Of a stretch of DNA of 64,000 bases, positions 1 to 11,959 are shown one piece after another (positions within the stretch are counted from its first letter, which is position 1; the number at the start of each line of letters is the position of its first letter). Location: the NCBI RefSeq assembly GCF_900116805.1, contig NZ_FPBV01000001.1:248001-312000 (forward strand). Direction: 5' to 3'. Under the pieces are notes generated by a model. The model was not told the DNA's origin and did no database searches. It was given only the letters and a program-made list of their open reading frames with translations. The position numbers and the translations under genes are program-made. Source of the stretch: Paenalicyclobacillus macrosporangiidus. GTDB taxonomy: Bacteria > Bacillota > Bacilli > Alicyclobacillales > Alicyclobacillaceae.

Positions 1-1
1 T

Positions 2-1341
2 CAGAGCCTCACGGACGTAAGCATTGACCGGTTGCCGGACGTTCGTCCCCAGATGGAATATGGTCACGTCCTGCGCCGGCGGGATCTGCTCGCGTTGTTT
101 GACACCACGCCGGATTTGACCGGTTTTGACATCGACGTGTCGCCGTACGTGCGCGACGCGGAGGAAAGCGACGTCCAGGTGTTCTGGCGAATCTGGGACG
201 ACGGCCAGGAGCCTCCGGCGGACCTGCCACGCCCCGATCCGCGCGAGGTGTGCCGCGTTTCTCGCCGCATGCTGCGCGATTATCTCCACCACAAGGCGAG
301 AGGAAAAGAGACTGCACGCAAGGTGTGGGCGTGGGACCCCCTTCGGAGACGGTGGCGAGAGGTGGACAGGAACGGGATCGTCCCCGGCCAACTGCTGTTG
401 CTCGACGGGAGGATGGGCGGATACGACCCGCATCTCGGCTTCTACCCGGACAGCTGGACGCTTGTACGGCCTGTGCCCCAGGCGATGGAACAACCGAATC
501 CACCGTTTGAGGCGCATGATCAGGACAACGACAATGGTCCTGTGAACGGCACGGTGGTCGAATTGGGACGGCATCTGCTTGACGTGGCCCAGGCCGCTGA
601 GCGTGTTCGGCAGGCCTTTCCCGAGGTCAGGGAACTGTCCGTTTTGGCCGAGGCCGCCCGGCAGCATGATCGCGGCAAGGCCCACATCCTGTTTCAGACG
701 CGTCTGCGTCAACAGGCGTGGCCCGATGGAGGGGCGCCGGTGTCCCAATCCCAGCTGTTGGCGAAGGCGCCGGTCCGGCGAGATGGAACCGGAGAGGACA
801 AGTCCCAGGGGGCAGGGGAAAGTGCATCTTCTTCCAGGGCCGTCGCCGCACCAGACGATGCCGCGCCGGACGATGCCGCGGCTTCCCGGCGCCCGGATAC
901 GCGCAGCGCGGACGGGTTTCGCCACGAACTGGCATCGGCGCTCGCCTATCTGGCAGATCAGGCGTCGGATCGGCGCAATGACTGGGACGTCAGATTGACG
1001 GCCTACCTCATTGCGGCCCACCACGGCAAGGTGCGCCTGCACATTCGGTCTGTGCCCACGGAGCCGGTGCCTCCGGATGACACCCTGTTCGCGCGCGGCG
1101 TCTGGGACGGGGACATGCTTCCGTCTGTGCCGTTGCCCGACGGATCGACGCTGCCTGCCGCCACGCTGCATCTGGACGTGATGCGATTGGGGCAGGTCGT
1201 GCGCGAAGGCGCAGCGCTGGACAGTTGGGTGCTCGGGGTAGAGCGGCTCTTGGACCGGTTTGGCCCATTCCGCCTGGCATGGCTGGAGACCCTGTTGCGG
1301 GTCGCCGACTGGCGGGCGTCCCAGGAGGAGGTGGATCTGGC

Positions 1342-1345
<4 letters not shown>
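2..1345 (+). CDS. cas3: Type I-G CRISPR helicase-nuclease Cas3, C-terminal part (5' truncated by window)
   Basis: The reading frame is open from base 2, so this is the last 447 residues of a longer protein. Cas3 unwinds and degrades target DNA recruited by Cascade. The helicase lies mostly upstream; what is visible is a linker followed by a C-terminal HD nuclease domain. An HD pair (nt 665-670) is followed by G-K-A, then R-H-E (nt about 919), then A-H-H-G-K (nt about 1018-1029), and the end L-L-R-V-A-D-W-R is typical of this family. A C-terminal HD domain is characteristic of type I-G Cas3. Between the HD pair and R-H-E sits an Asp/Ala/Ser-rich low-complexity insert with a duplicated D-D-A-A-P/A unit. 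The stop overlaps the csx17 GTG start by four bases, so translation is coupled. Confidence 0.9.
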
Positions 1346-4525
<3,180 letters not shown>

Positions 4526-4566
4526 CGGCGACCTGGACGAGCCCGTAAACAGGAGGAGGGACTGCA

Positions 4567-6129
4567 GTGATCGGGTTGGAGTTTCGGTTTCCCGCCGGCA
4601 CGTATCACGCGACGCCGTGGGGAAGGCACGTGAATGAGGCGGAAGTGGAGTGGCCTCCCTCGCCCTGGCGGCTGCTTCGCAGCCTCGTGGCGGCGTGGCA
4701 TCGGTATCACTTGGCGCCGGAATATCCGGAGACGCTTCTGCGGGACACCATCCTGCTGTTGGCGACAGAGTCACCGGTATACGCGCTTCCCCTTGCCGTG
4801 CACGCGCACAGCCGGCATTACATGCCGGCCCATGGCGGGACCACGACGCTGGTGTTCGACGCCTTCCTGCGCGTGGCACGGGACGCCGTGCTCGGGGTCT
4901 ACTGGCCGAGTCTCAGTGCCACGGACGAACAGTTCGACCTGTTATCCAAACTGGCCGAAGTGCTGGGTTATCTCGGCCGGGCGGAGAGCTGGGTGCATGT
5001 GCAAGCCGTGCGTCAAGCCACGCAGAAGATCAACTGTGGTCCGGCGGGATCGCAGATTGCTGAAGTGTTGAGCGCGACGGAGGATGTTGAGCCGGTGCAA
5101 ATTCTGGCCCCGGTCCCTCCGCAGTTGTACGCCGAGAGTGTCCTGGCAGCTCCGCAACAGGCTGCCCAGGGCGAGCGCGGGCGGCGCCGCGGAACCGCGG
5201 TATCCCACCTGCCGCGGGATATTTACGAGGCGATTCAGGTGGATACGGGTTCGCTTCATGCCGAGAAGAGGAATCTGCCGGTGGGCGCGCGATGGGCCGT
5301 GTACTATCGGCCGATGCTCCATCGCGCAGCCCCCCGAACCGTTCTCTTCACGGACGACCATGGGGCGGAGGCGAACGTGGCCCGTCTCGCGTTGACCAGC
5401 CGTGTCAAGCCGCGCGTCGAAGACGCCCTGGATGTGACCGAGGTGCTTCACGTGGCGTTGGTAGACAAGTGCGGAGAGGGAGCGCCCCTGCTCGTCACCG
5501 GGAGAGAGGAGGACGGTTCCGTGAGCGAACGGGGGCATGAACACCTGTTCTTGTTGCCGGAGGATGCGGACGAAGACGGACGGATTGATCACGTGGTCCT
5601 CTACGCCCGGGTTCCCTTCTCCCCAGAGGTGGTTCGTGCCACGCAGCAGATCCGGCGGCTGTATACACCCGCCTGGTGGCCGGGTCCGTCACGGGAATGG
5701 GCGGTTTACCTCGAAGGGATGTTTTCTTCTGCAAGTGCTCCCGACGACGTGACGCCGCTCATGGGGGTTTCCCAGGTGTGGGAGTCCGCGACGCCCTATT
5801 TGCACCCTTGGCACAGCAAACGCAACGGACGGTTTGGCCCGAAAGAACAGATTGCGAAGGAACTGCGCCTGCGCGGTTTGCCGGAACCGGTGCGCATCGA
5901 GATCTTGGAGGCCGTGGAAATCCGCGGCAAGTTGGTCCCGCCTCACCAATTCCGTCGCCTTCGCCACACGAAGCGCCAACATCTCCCCGACATGCGGGGG
6001 AGTTACTGGCGTCTCGAGTTCGACACGCCCGTTCACGGGCCCATCGCCCTCGGTTCCAATTGCCATTTTGGCATGGGGTTGTTCAAACCCGTTCGGTTGA
6101 AAGCCGCAGATCGGGATGCGGGAAGCTAA
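4567..6129 (+). CDS. csb2: Type I-G Cascade subunit Csb2 (Cas5-Cas6 fusion type)
   Basis: Csb2 (GSU0054 family) is regarded as a Cas5-Cas6-like fusion in type I-G: it binds the 5' handle and probably processes pre-crRNA. The protein has 520 residues. The start matches the family: hydrophobic strand, F-P-A-G-x-Y-H-A-T-P-W-G-R-H-V-N, then E-W-P-P-S-P-W-R-L-L-R at about residues 37-47. A Gly-rich end (S-N-C-H-F-G-M-G-L-F-K-P) resembles the C-terminal G-loop of Cas6-like RAMP proteins. GTG 4567 follows AGGAGGAGG (4551-4559). It is the last gene of the effector operon and is followed directly by the array leader. Confidence 0.9.
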   Translation: MIGLEFRFPAGTYHATPWGRHVNEAEVEWPPSPWRLLRSLVAAWHRYHLAPEYPETLLRDTILLLATESPVYALPLAVHAHSRHYMPAHGGTTTLVFDAFLRVARDAVLGVYWPSLSATDEQFDLLSKLAEVLGYLGRAESWVHVQAVRQATQKINCGPAGSQIAEVLSATEDVEPVQILAPVPPQLYAESVLAAPQQAAQGERGRRRGTAVSHLPRDIYEAIQVDTGSLHAEKRNLPVGARWAVYYRPMLHRAAPRTVLFTDDHGAEANVARLALTSRVKPRVEDALDVTEVLHVALVDKCGEGAPLLVTGREEDGSVSERGHEHLFLLPEDADEDGRIDHVVLYARVPFSPEVVRATQQIRRLYTPAWWPGPSREWAVYLEGMFSSASAPDDVTPLMGVSQVWESATPYLHPWHSKRNGRFGPKEQIAKELRLRGLPEPVRIEILEAVEIRGKLVPPHQFRRLRHTKRQHLPDMRGSYWRLEFDTPVHGPIALGSNCHFGMGLFKPVRLKAADRDAGS

Positions 6130-6528
6130 GCGCGCCGGTCCAGTGAGTCATTCGGTGCCGGGTTCCGCGCTGAACCTGGCGAACTCGCCATCGAGATGCA
6201 CGCCGTGGGCGATTGGGGCTCTGCATTTGTGACGGCGGGATGGAGGCGTATGGCGGGACTTGGGTGCTCCTGGATGGTCCGTTGGATATGTTTGTTCCGG
6301 CCAGATTCTCGGCCCTGCTTGGGTGTGCGTGAAAGGGTTTGCGTGAACCCCAAGTGGCGGTGATTTCCCAGGGGATTCGCGGATCTCGTGCGAGTCGACA
6401 ATTCCGGCCGATCTTGGCTTTTTGGGAGCACAGCCTGTATGATTGGGGCATCCAGCGGCCATGCCAACAACAGGGGTTCGCGCAAAACGCGTGCGAAGCC
6501 TTGTGTCAGTAGGACCGAGTGGGGAAGA
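6130..6528 (+). promoter_or_regulatory. CRISPR leader with putative promoter
   Basis: This 399-base stretch between csb2 and the first repeat holds no convincing gene. It is the leader because the repeats end in ATTGAAGC on the plus strand (the usual crRNA 5'-handle end) and the decayed repeat lies at the opposite end. A promoter-like pair TTGGCT (6414-6419) and TATGAT (6438-6443) with an 18-base spacer lies about 90 bases before the first repeat and would drive pre-crRNA transcription. Confidence 0.7.
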
Positions 6529-7530
6529 GTTGATCCGCAGGCGGAGCCTGCGGCCCCATTGAAGCATGATTGGAACGGGCTTTCTCAATTTGCTGGAGCA
6601 GTTGATCCGCAGGCGGAGCCTGCGGCCCCATTGAAGCTGAGTCTGGCGTACGCACTGGGGCGGCCGCCGTGGGGCCGTTGATCCGCAGGCGGAGCCTGCG
6701 GCCCCATTGAAGCTTCAACGGGGTCGTGGGGTAATCGTGGGGTATGTCGCGACGTTGATCCGCAGGCGGAGCCTGCGGCCCCATTGAAGCTGCATGTCCT
6801 GTGCATTGTAGTAACCGAACAGCATCAGGTTGATCCGCAGGCGGAGCCTGCGGCCCCATTGAAGCATGCCGCATGCGTACCAGCAGCACGCCATCGAGCA
6901 CGTTGATCCGCAGGCGGAGCCTGCGGCCCCATTGAAGCATGAGTTTCGCAGGCAGTTGGAGTACAAGGTGCAGATGTTGATCCGCAGGCGGAGCCTGCGG
7001 CCCCATTGAAGCTGCATGTCCTGTGCATTGTAGTAACCGAACAGCATCAGGTTGATCCGCAGGCGGAGCCTGCGGCCCCATTGAAGCTGCGAAAAATATG
7101 GACCGTCCTGCCCTCAAACAACTGTTGATCCGCAGGCGGAGCCTGCGGCCCCATTGAAGCTGCCCATCCACGCGCCACCTCCCTCGGCTTGAAAGTTGAT
7201 CCGCAGGCGGAGCCTGCGGCCCCATTGAAGCGCAAGCCAGGGATCAGTCTCTGCTCAACCGCATATCGGGTTGATCCGCAGGCGGAGCCTGCGGCCCCAT
7301 TGAAGCATCGTTCCCGTTGGGGCCGTTGAGGCAACGGCCCGTTGATCCGCAGGCGGAGCCTGCGGCCCCATTGAAGCCAGAGGCATTCCGCGAGTTGATC
7401 CTCCCTGCGTACCGCAACGTTGATCCGCAGGCGGAGCCTGCGGCCCCATTGAAGCCGCTTGCGTGCGTGCCTGAGTCGACTCCCTAAACTCACGTTGATC
7501 CGCAGGCGGAGCCTGCGGCCCCATCGACAC
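6529..7530 (+). CRISPR. CRISPR array, 14 repeats of 37 bp and 13 spacers
   Basis: Repeats start at 6529, 6601, 6677, 6754, 6829, 6902, 6976, 7051, 7124, 7195, 7270, 7341, 7419 and 7494. Each consists of GTTGAT, the inverted pair CCGCAGGC / GCCTGCGG around a GGA loop, CCCC and ATTGAAGC. The first 13 appear identical; the last (7494-7530) differs only in its final eight bases (ATCGACAC), marking it as the leader-distal end. Spacers are 34-41 bp. Spacer 4 (6791-6828) and spacer 7 (7013-7050) are identical. The 8-bp hairpin fits cleavage by a Cas6-like activity at its 3' base, leaving an ATTGAAGC handle. The array lies between the effector and adaptation operons. Confidence 0.98.
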
Positions 7531-7884
7531 GCCCCGACCACGGTCAGGGTGACCATTCCAAGTCAATCCGCCTCCTCCAGCGGCCTCCGTAGAATCCCGC
7601 GCGCGGACTCCGAATGAGGTTTTCGAGACGCAGCGCCACACATCAAGATTTTTCACAGCCGCAAGAATCCCGTCCCGAGCCCTGTCGTTGCGTCGACGCC
7701 AACCGGAGCATGGGCCGGATCACGAGCCGGACATCCCAGCCGACGGGCCCACCGGACACTCCAGCCGACATCCCAACCGCTCCCAGAACGGACACTCCAC
7801 CGGACACTCCAGTCGACCGGCCGGAAAAACCACGCCTCGGCGCTGTCCTCCTAGCCGACGACGATTCCATCCCGTGCACGATAC

Positions 7885-7935
7885 GCGGCCCTTTCCTATC
7901 CATCCGGCAAGGGCCGCTCTTCTTCGCTCTTTTTC
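7885..7935 (+). terminator. Terminator downstream of the CRISPR array
   Basis: The perfect 9-bp stem GCGGCCCTT (7885-7893) / AAGGGCCGC (7909-7917) is followed by a T-rich tract on the plus strand (7918-7935). No T-tract exists on the minus strand. It most likely ends the pre-crRNA transcript. Confidence 0.65.
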
Positions 7936-7938
7936 TCC

Positions 7939-7966
7939 TTGCGCCCATCCGCCAAACCGGTATAAA
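7939..7966 (+). promoter_or_regulatory. Putative promoter of cas4-cas1-cas2
   Basis: TTGCGC (7939-7944) and TATAAA (7961-7966) are separated by 16 bases, just after the array terminator and about 74 bases before the cas4 start. This would give the adaptation operon its own transcription start, independent of the array. Confidence 0.45.
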
Positions 7967-8039
7967 CCCCGTCCCTCCCGGTGAAGACTCTTACTAAAAC
8001 AAGCGATAGTCTTAGTCGAATCCAAGGAGGGCCATAGAC

Positions 8040-8663
8040 TTGGAGGAGGATCAACTCATTCCAATCTCCGCCCTGCAACACTACGCCTATTGCCCGCGGC
8101 AGTGTGCGCTCATCCACATTGAGCAGGTGTTCGTGGACAATATTTGGACGGCCAAGGGCAAATGGTCCCACGAACGAGTCGACGAGGAGCATGTCCTCTC
8201 GTCGAAGGGGTACACCATCACAACGTCCCTGCGGGTATGGTCGGAGCGGCTCGGGTTGACAGGCATATGTGATGTCGTCGAATGGCACGGGGACACCCCA
8301 TATCCGGTGGAGTTCAAACATGGTCCGCGCAAGGGACACCTCTGGGACGACACTCAGTTGTGCGCCCAGGCGATGTGTCTCGAAGACATGTGCGGAGTTC
8401 CGGTACCGGAGGGTGCCATCTACCACGTTTCGTCCCGGCACCGACGGGTGGTGACGTTCACACCCGAGTTGCGTGCAAAGGTGGAAGAGATGGTACAAGC
8501 CGTTCGCGCCTTGTATACTGCGGAGGCGCTGCCGCCGGCCGTCCACGACCAGCGATGCACGCACTGCTCGTTGCAAGACGTCTGCATGCCGGAGTGGACG
8601 GACGGGACCGCACCGCGTTCCTGGTACGATGTGCTGGCGCAGGTGGGGGAGGACATCGGATGA
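8040..8663 (+). CDS. cas4: CRISPR adaptation nuclease Cas4
   Basis: Cas4 trims prespacers and helps select PAM-adjacent DNA before integration by Cas1-Cas2. The 207-residue protein has the N-terminal C-P-R-Q-C (C18, C22), a RecB-type nuclease core with D78 and E91-F-K93, and a C-terminal trio C173, C176, C182 expected to bind an iron-sulfur cluster with an N-terminal Cys. The start L-Q-H-Y-A-Y-C-P-R-Q-C-A-L-I-H-I-E-Q resembles stand-alone type I-C Cas4 proteins rather than the Cas4 half of the Cas4-Cas1 fusion common in type I-G. TTG 8040 is chosen because AAGGAGG (8024-8030) lies nine bases before it. It overlaps cas1 (ATGA). Confidence 0.92.
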   Translation: MEEDQLIPISALQHYAYCPRQCALIHIEQVFVDNIWTAKGKWSHERVDEEHVLSSKGYTITTSLRVWSERLGLTGICDVVEWHGDTPYPVEFKHGPRKGHLWDDTQLCAQAMCLEDMCGVPVPEGAIYHVSSRHRRVVTFTPELRAKVEEMVQAVRALYTAEALPPAVHDQRCTHCSLQDVCMPEWTDGTAPRSWYDVLAQVGEDIG

Positions 8664-9697
8664 ACGTGGCATTTCAAACGTTGTATATACAGACGGACGG
8701 CGTTGTATTGCGGCTCGATCACGATACGGTTGTGGCCACACGCGAAAAAGAGGTGATCTCGCAAATCCCCCTGCACCATGTCCAATCCATCGTGGCGATT
8801 GGCCGGGTGTCGTTGACGAGCCCATTATTGGAACGGTGTGCACGAGACGGGCGCAGCGTGGTTCGTCTGGACGGGCGGGGCCGTTTCTTGTATCGGTTGG
8901 AGGGTCCCAAATCGGGCAACGTGCTGCTCCGGACGGCCCAGTACCAGGTCTGGATGGATAGAGCACGGTCCGTGCCGATTGTGCAAGCCATCGTCGCCGG
9001 CAAGATCTACAATGCACGACAGTGTCTGTTGCGAACCGCACGCGACACGGCACGCAAAGCGTCCGAGGAGGCCCTTCGGCAAGCCGCGCACGACATGGCG
9101 AAGGACCTCCGTCGGCTGCGCGCAGAGACGGATCTGAATGCCCTGCGGGGGATCGAGGGCATTAATGCGAAGCGTTATTTCTCTGTGTTTGCGGAACAAT
9201 TGACCGACCAGGTCGACAGCGGGATTGTCTTCGAGGGACGCACCCGCAGACCGCCGCGTGACGCGGTCAACTGTGTTCTGTCGTTTTTGTACGCCTTGCT
9301 CTCGCACGATGTGGTGTCGGCCGTCGAAAGCGTGGGGTTGGATCCGCAGATCGGGTACCTCCATACCCTGTGGCCAGGGAGACCCTCACTTGCACTTGAT
9401 CTTATGGAGGAGTTGCGACCCATTCTCGCCGACCGGATTGCGATCACGCTGTTCAACCGGCGTCAGTTACGCGAGACCGACTTTGAACTGTTGCCCGGCG
9501 GGGCCGTGTCGCTGGGTGAGCGGGGGAGGCGGACCGTGATCGCCGCCTATCAAAAGCGTAAGCAGGACGAGGTGGAGCATCCCATGCTCCGCACGAAAGT
9601 ATCGCTCGGGCGGGTGCCGGTTCTGCAGGCTCGCTTGTTGGCCCGAGCCATTCGACGCGACCCAGTCTCCTATGTGCCCTTCTTGTACAAGGGCTGA
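8660..9697 (+). CDS. cas1: CRISPR integrase Cas1
   Basis: Cas1 is the metal-dependent integrase that inserts spacers at the leader end. The protein has 345 residues, the usual size of type I-C Cas1. It shows the N-terminal beta domain (T-L-Y-I-Q-T-D-G-V-V-L-R-L), the pattern G-R-F-L-Y-R-L-E-G-P-x-x-G-N-V-L-L-R and, in the catalytic domain, E166 (E-G-I-N-A), H235 (G-Y-L-H) and the acidic D247/E250 cluster (L-D-L-M-E-E-L-R-P). The ATG overlaps the cas4 stop (ATGA), so a longer frame from 8282 is not used. Sixteen bases separate it from cas2. Confidence 0.95.
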   Translation: MNVAFQTLYIQTDGVVLRLDHDTVVATREKEVISQIPLHHVQSIVAIGRVSLTSPLLERCARDGRSVVRLDGRGRFLYRLEGPKSGNVLLRTAQYQVWMDRARSVPIVQAIVAGKIYNARQCLLRTARDTARKASEEALRQAAHDMAKDLRRLRAETDLNALRGIEGINAKRYFSVFAEQLTDQVDSGIVFEGRTRRPPRDAVNCVLSFLYALLSHDVVSAVESVGLDPQIGYLHTLWPGRPSLALDLMEELRPILADRIAITLFNRRQLRETDFELLPGGAVSLGERGRRTVIAAYQKRKQDEVEHPMLRTKVSLGRVPVLQARLLARAIRRDPVSYVPFLYKG

Positions 9698-9712
9698 GCG
9701 GGGGGATCTCCC

Positions 9713-10003
9713 ATGTATGTCGTCGTGGCGTATGACATCCGTACTGACACCAAGGCGGGCCAGAAACGGTTGCGCCGGATCGCGCAGGTCTGCGTGAACC
9801 ATGGTCAGCGCGTTCAGAAGTCGGTGTTTGAGTGCCAGGTGGACGAACTGCAGTTTGCTGATTTGGTGCGGCAATTGCGAGACGTCATTCACCCGGCGGA
9901 AGACAGTATTCGCATTTACCGAGTGCACGACTTCAGCAAGCGAACCCTGGTCAGCTTGGGGCGTGAGATCGGCATCGATTTCGAGGAACCGATGATTCTA
10001 TAG
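9713..10003 (+). CDS. cas2: CRISPR adaptation protein Cas2
   Basis: Cas2 is the dimeric centre of the Cas1-Cas2 integration complex. The 96-residue protein has the ferredoxin-like start M-Y-V-V-V-A-Y-D8 with the conserved Asp, the R-L-R-R-I-A pattern and Q-x-S-V-F-E-C. Length and sequence resemble type I-C Cas2. The ATG at 9713 follows a GGGGGGATCT ribosome site. It is the last recognisable cas gene; the next 200 bases hold no gene. Confidence 0.95.
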   Translation: MYVVVAYDIRTDTKAGQKRLRRIAQVCVNHGQRVQKSVFECQVDELQFADLVRQLRDVIHPAEDSIRIYRVHDFSKRTLVSLGREIGIDFEEPMIL

Positions 10004-10218
10004 CGGATGTGCGTCACCACCCAACCATGCGATGATACCGCAACTGTCACATGCCCCTCTTATTTTGCAACTGCGATGCAATAACGATACTCACCCTGCA
10101 CGGCGTAGGATCTTTGCTGACCGTTTCGCATATTACATAAAACGTTCGAAATCACGCCTTCCTTGCGCCGGCCAGACTCGTTGACGCATACTATACTGGG
10201 GACAGGAAGGTGTTTATC

Positions 10219-10794
10219 ATGTCCAGCCATATGGCTCAAATCGTCAGCACGCTGATCACGGTGGTGTTCGCGCTCACCGTCATATTCGTGCGCACCCGGG
10301 GATCGAATAAACCGGTCAACGCCAAAAAGATCCTCATCCCGCCGCTCGGTATGAGCACCGGGTTTCTCATGTTTCTTGCGCCGCAAACCCACGATCCGTG
10401 GCTCTATGCGGCTCTCGCGTTCGCCGCTGGGCTGGTACTTTCCTACCCGCTCATCCTGACGTCGAAAATGCATGTGGTGAACGGGGAGATCCGTTTGAAG
10501 CGATCCAAGGGATTTGCGTTCATCCTGCTCGCACTGTTGGCTTTGAGGATCGCGCTTCATCAGTATGTTGAGGAGTACGTGACCATCGCCCAGACGGGAT
10601 CCCTGTTCTTCATCCTCGCGTTTGGCATGATTGCCCCGTGGCGTATTGCCATGTTTGTTCGGTACCGTCGGTTGCTGCGCGGACTTCGTCAGGAAATGGA
10701 CCGTTCGCGTAGAGACGCTTCGGCCTTCGACGCGCGGGTTGAAGAGAGGACCGAGGTATCTTCTTACCATGCTCCGCCAATGAAATCTGTGTAA
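10219..10794 (+). CDS. CcdC-like multi-pass membrane protein
   Basis: The 191-residue protein resembles the CcdC family of Bacillales, linked to cytochrome c biogenesis although its exact role is not settled. The N-terminal segment with V-R-x-R-G-x-x-K-P-V-N-x-K-K-I-L-I-P-P-L-G-M-S-T-G is the recognisable part. About five membrane segments are visible, followed by a charged, Arg-rich tail. ATG 10219 is preferred over GTG 10210 because AGGAAGG (10204-10210) is correctly spaced from it and overlaps the GTG. It is isolated, with no other cytochrome genes in the window. Confidence 0.75.
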   Translation: MSSHMAQIVSTLITVVFALTVIFVRTRGSNKPVNAKKILIPPLGMSTGFLMFLAPQTHDPWLYAALAFAAGLVLSYPLILTSKMHVVNGEIRLKRSKGFAFILLALLALRIALHQYVEEYVTIAQTGSLFFILAFGMIAPWRIAMFVRYRRLLRGLRQEMDRSRRDASAFDARVEERTEVSSYHAPPMKSV

Positions 10795-10923
10795 ACCGCC
10801 AACCGTTGCAGGTGCCAACGTCTCCTGAAGGAGCAAAACCATTCCTAACCGCTTGGATTTCGAGTTTCAGGGGTGAGTCGGCCAAAACGCCGGCCTTGCC
10901 CCTTCCTCGTTACCGAGATGACG

Positions 10924-10942
10924 GGGGGCCTCATCGGCCCCC
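10924..10942. terminator. Hairpin downstream of scdA-like gene
   Basis: GGGGGCC (10924-10930) and GGCCCCC (10936-10942) form a perfect stem about 50 bases past the stop of the minus-strand di-iron protein gene. There is no T-tract on the minus strand and only a CT-rich tail on the plus strand, so it may act in either or neither direction. Confidence 0.4.
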
Positions 10943-10992
10943 GACTTCTTCTGCTCGCCACGGATCCCGAGGTTTCAACCCGCCTGCTGCGT

Positions 10993-11712
10993 CTACTTCG
11001 CCCGCAGCCGCGGGAAGAGCACGTTGTTCTCCAGGTGCATGTGAAGGAATGTCTTGCCTTCGATTTCCTCGAGCTTCTGGAACACGTAGTGGTACGTGCC
11101 GCAGCCGTCGGCCGGGACCGAGTAGCCATCGGTGACCTGCCGCAACTGCTTCAGGAGTGCGCCGGTGCGGTCGTGATCGGCCTCCAGCGTTTGGAGATCG
11201 CGGACGAGGGCGTCGAGATCGACGGGATCCGCGGCTCTGGACGTTTCGTTCGCCACGGCATGGGACCACGCGATCACGCGCGGGAAGATACGCGTTTCCT
11301 CTTCGATGAGGTGCTGCTCGAGATCCGTTTTCAGCTCGTGGAACAGGCGGTGCACCGTGGCGAGCTCCGGGTGGCGGGCGCCGTGCACGCCCAGGATCTT
11401 CGTCACCAATTCACTCATCACAGGCAGCGTGGTGTGCAAATACGCGTGGTGTTCGTTGACGATGTGATCGACGAGATCATTCAAGGACTGGACCGACCAA
11501 TCCACATCCTGCTGCGCCCGATCCTTGGCCTCCGCGTACTGCTCGTTGATCTTCACCACCAGTTCGTTCACGGAAATCCCTTGTTCCTTGGCCGCCTCCG
11601 CGATGGATCGATGGCCGCCACAACAGAAATCCACACCGTACGCACGAAACACGTTGGCTGCGCCGGGAAAACGGGTGACCACGTCGCCCACAGCCTCTTC
11701 AGGTTTGAACAT
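10993..11712 (-). CDS. Iron-sulfur cluster repair di-iron protein (ScdA/Ric/YtfE)
   Basis: Proteins of this family repair iron-sulfur centres damaged by nitric oxide or oxidation. The 239-residue protein has the N-terminal ScdA domain with F-C-C-G-G near residue 29, followed by a hemerythrin-like four-helix domain carrying His/Glu ligands (H-H-A-Y-L-H, H-E-L-x-x-D-L-E-Q-H-L-I-E-E-E, E-A-D-H, H-M-H-L-E-N-N-V-L-F-P-R). This is the complete family architecture. The start at 11712 is set by AGGGGAGG upstream on the minus strand; a longer frame to 12024 has no family features at its N-terminus. Confidence 0.9.
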   Translation of the reverse strand: MFKPEEAVGDVVTRFPGAANVFRAYGVDFCCGGHRSIAEAAKEQGISVNELVVKINEQYAEAKDRAQQDVDWSVQSLNDLVDHIVNEHHAYLHTTLPVMSELVTKILGVHGARHPELATVHRLFHELKTDLEQHLIEEETRIFPRVIAWSHAVANETSRAADPVDLDALVRDLQTLEADHDRTGALLKQLRQVTDGYSVPADGCGTYHYVFQKLEEIEGKTFLHMHLENNVLFPRLRAK

Positions 11713-11959
11713 CGTACCTGCCTCCCCTGATTGGGACTCGGATTCGTCTCCTTCATCATGGTCCACGGCCGTTCCAGAGATTGTGACCGGGGTCACGACC
11801 GGCCGCGAAGCCCGCAGGATGGCCGGCGGGATCGATCCCACGGGCAAGATGGACGGACGAGGCAGCAGGGGGATTCGTGGCGCGTGGCGAATGAATGCTA
11901 CGGTAAGAGGAACGCGGGAGCCGCGCGACGGACGGGCACGCGGAAAGGAGTGGCGAGCG

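Larger units (their letters stand above)
7531..8039. other. Gene-free region between CRISPR array and cas4
   Basis: No credible gene is seen. It contains short direct repeats: CCACCGGACACTCCAG occurs at 7749-7764 and again at 7797-7812, each followed by a near-match (CCGAC / TCGAC), with further copies of CGGACACTCC nearby. It also holds a terminator hairpin and the putative cas4 promoter, listed separately. A 127-residue plus-strand ORF over 7614-7997 is Pro/Arg/Thr-rich without family features and runs across the terminator, so it is not called. Confidence 0.5.

Noticed and set aside
7378-7418. Spacer 12 contains GTTGATCC, the first eight bases of the repeat
   Set aside because: The match stops after eight bases and the spacer length (41) is near normal, so a truncated extra repeat is unlikely.
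6506-7556. Minus-strand ORFs of up to 239 residues with repeated MGPQAPPADQ-like units across the array
   Set aside because: The repeats in the translation are the CRISPR repeats read on the wrong strand; spacing and conservation are explained by the array.
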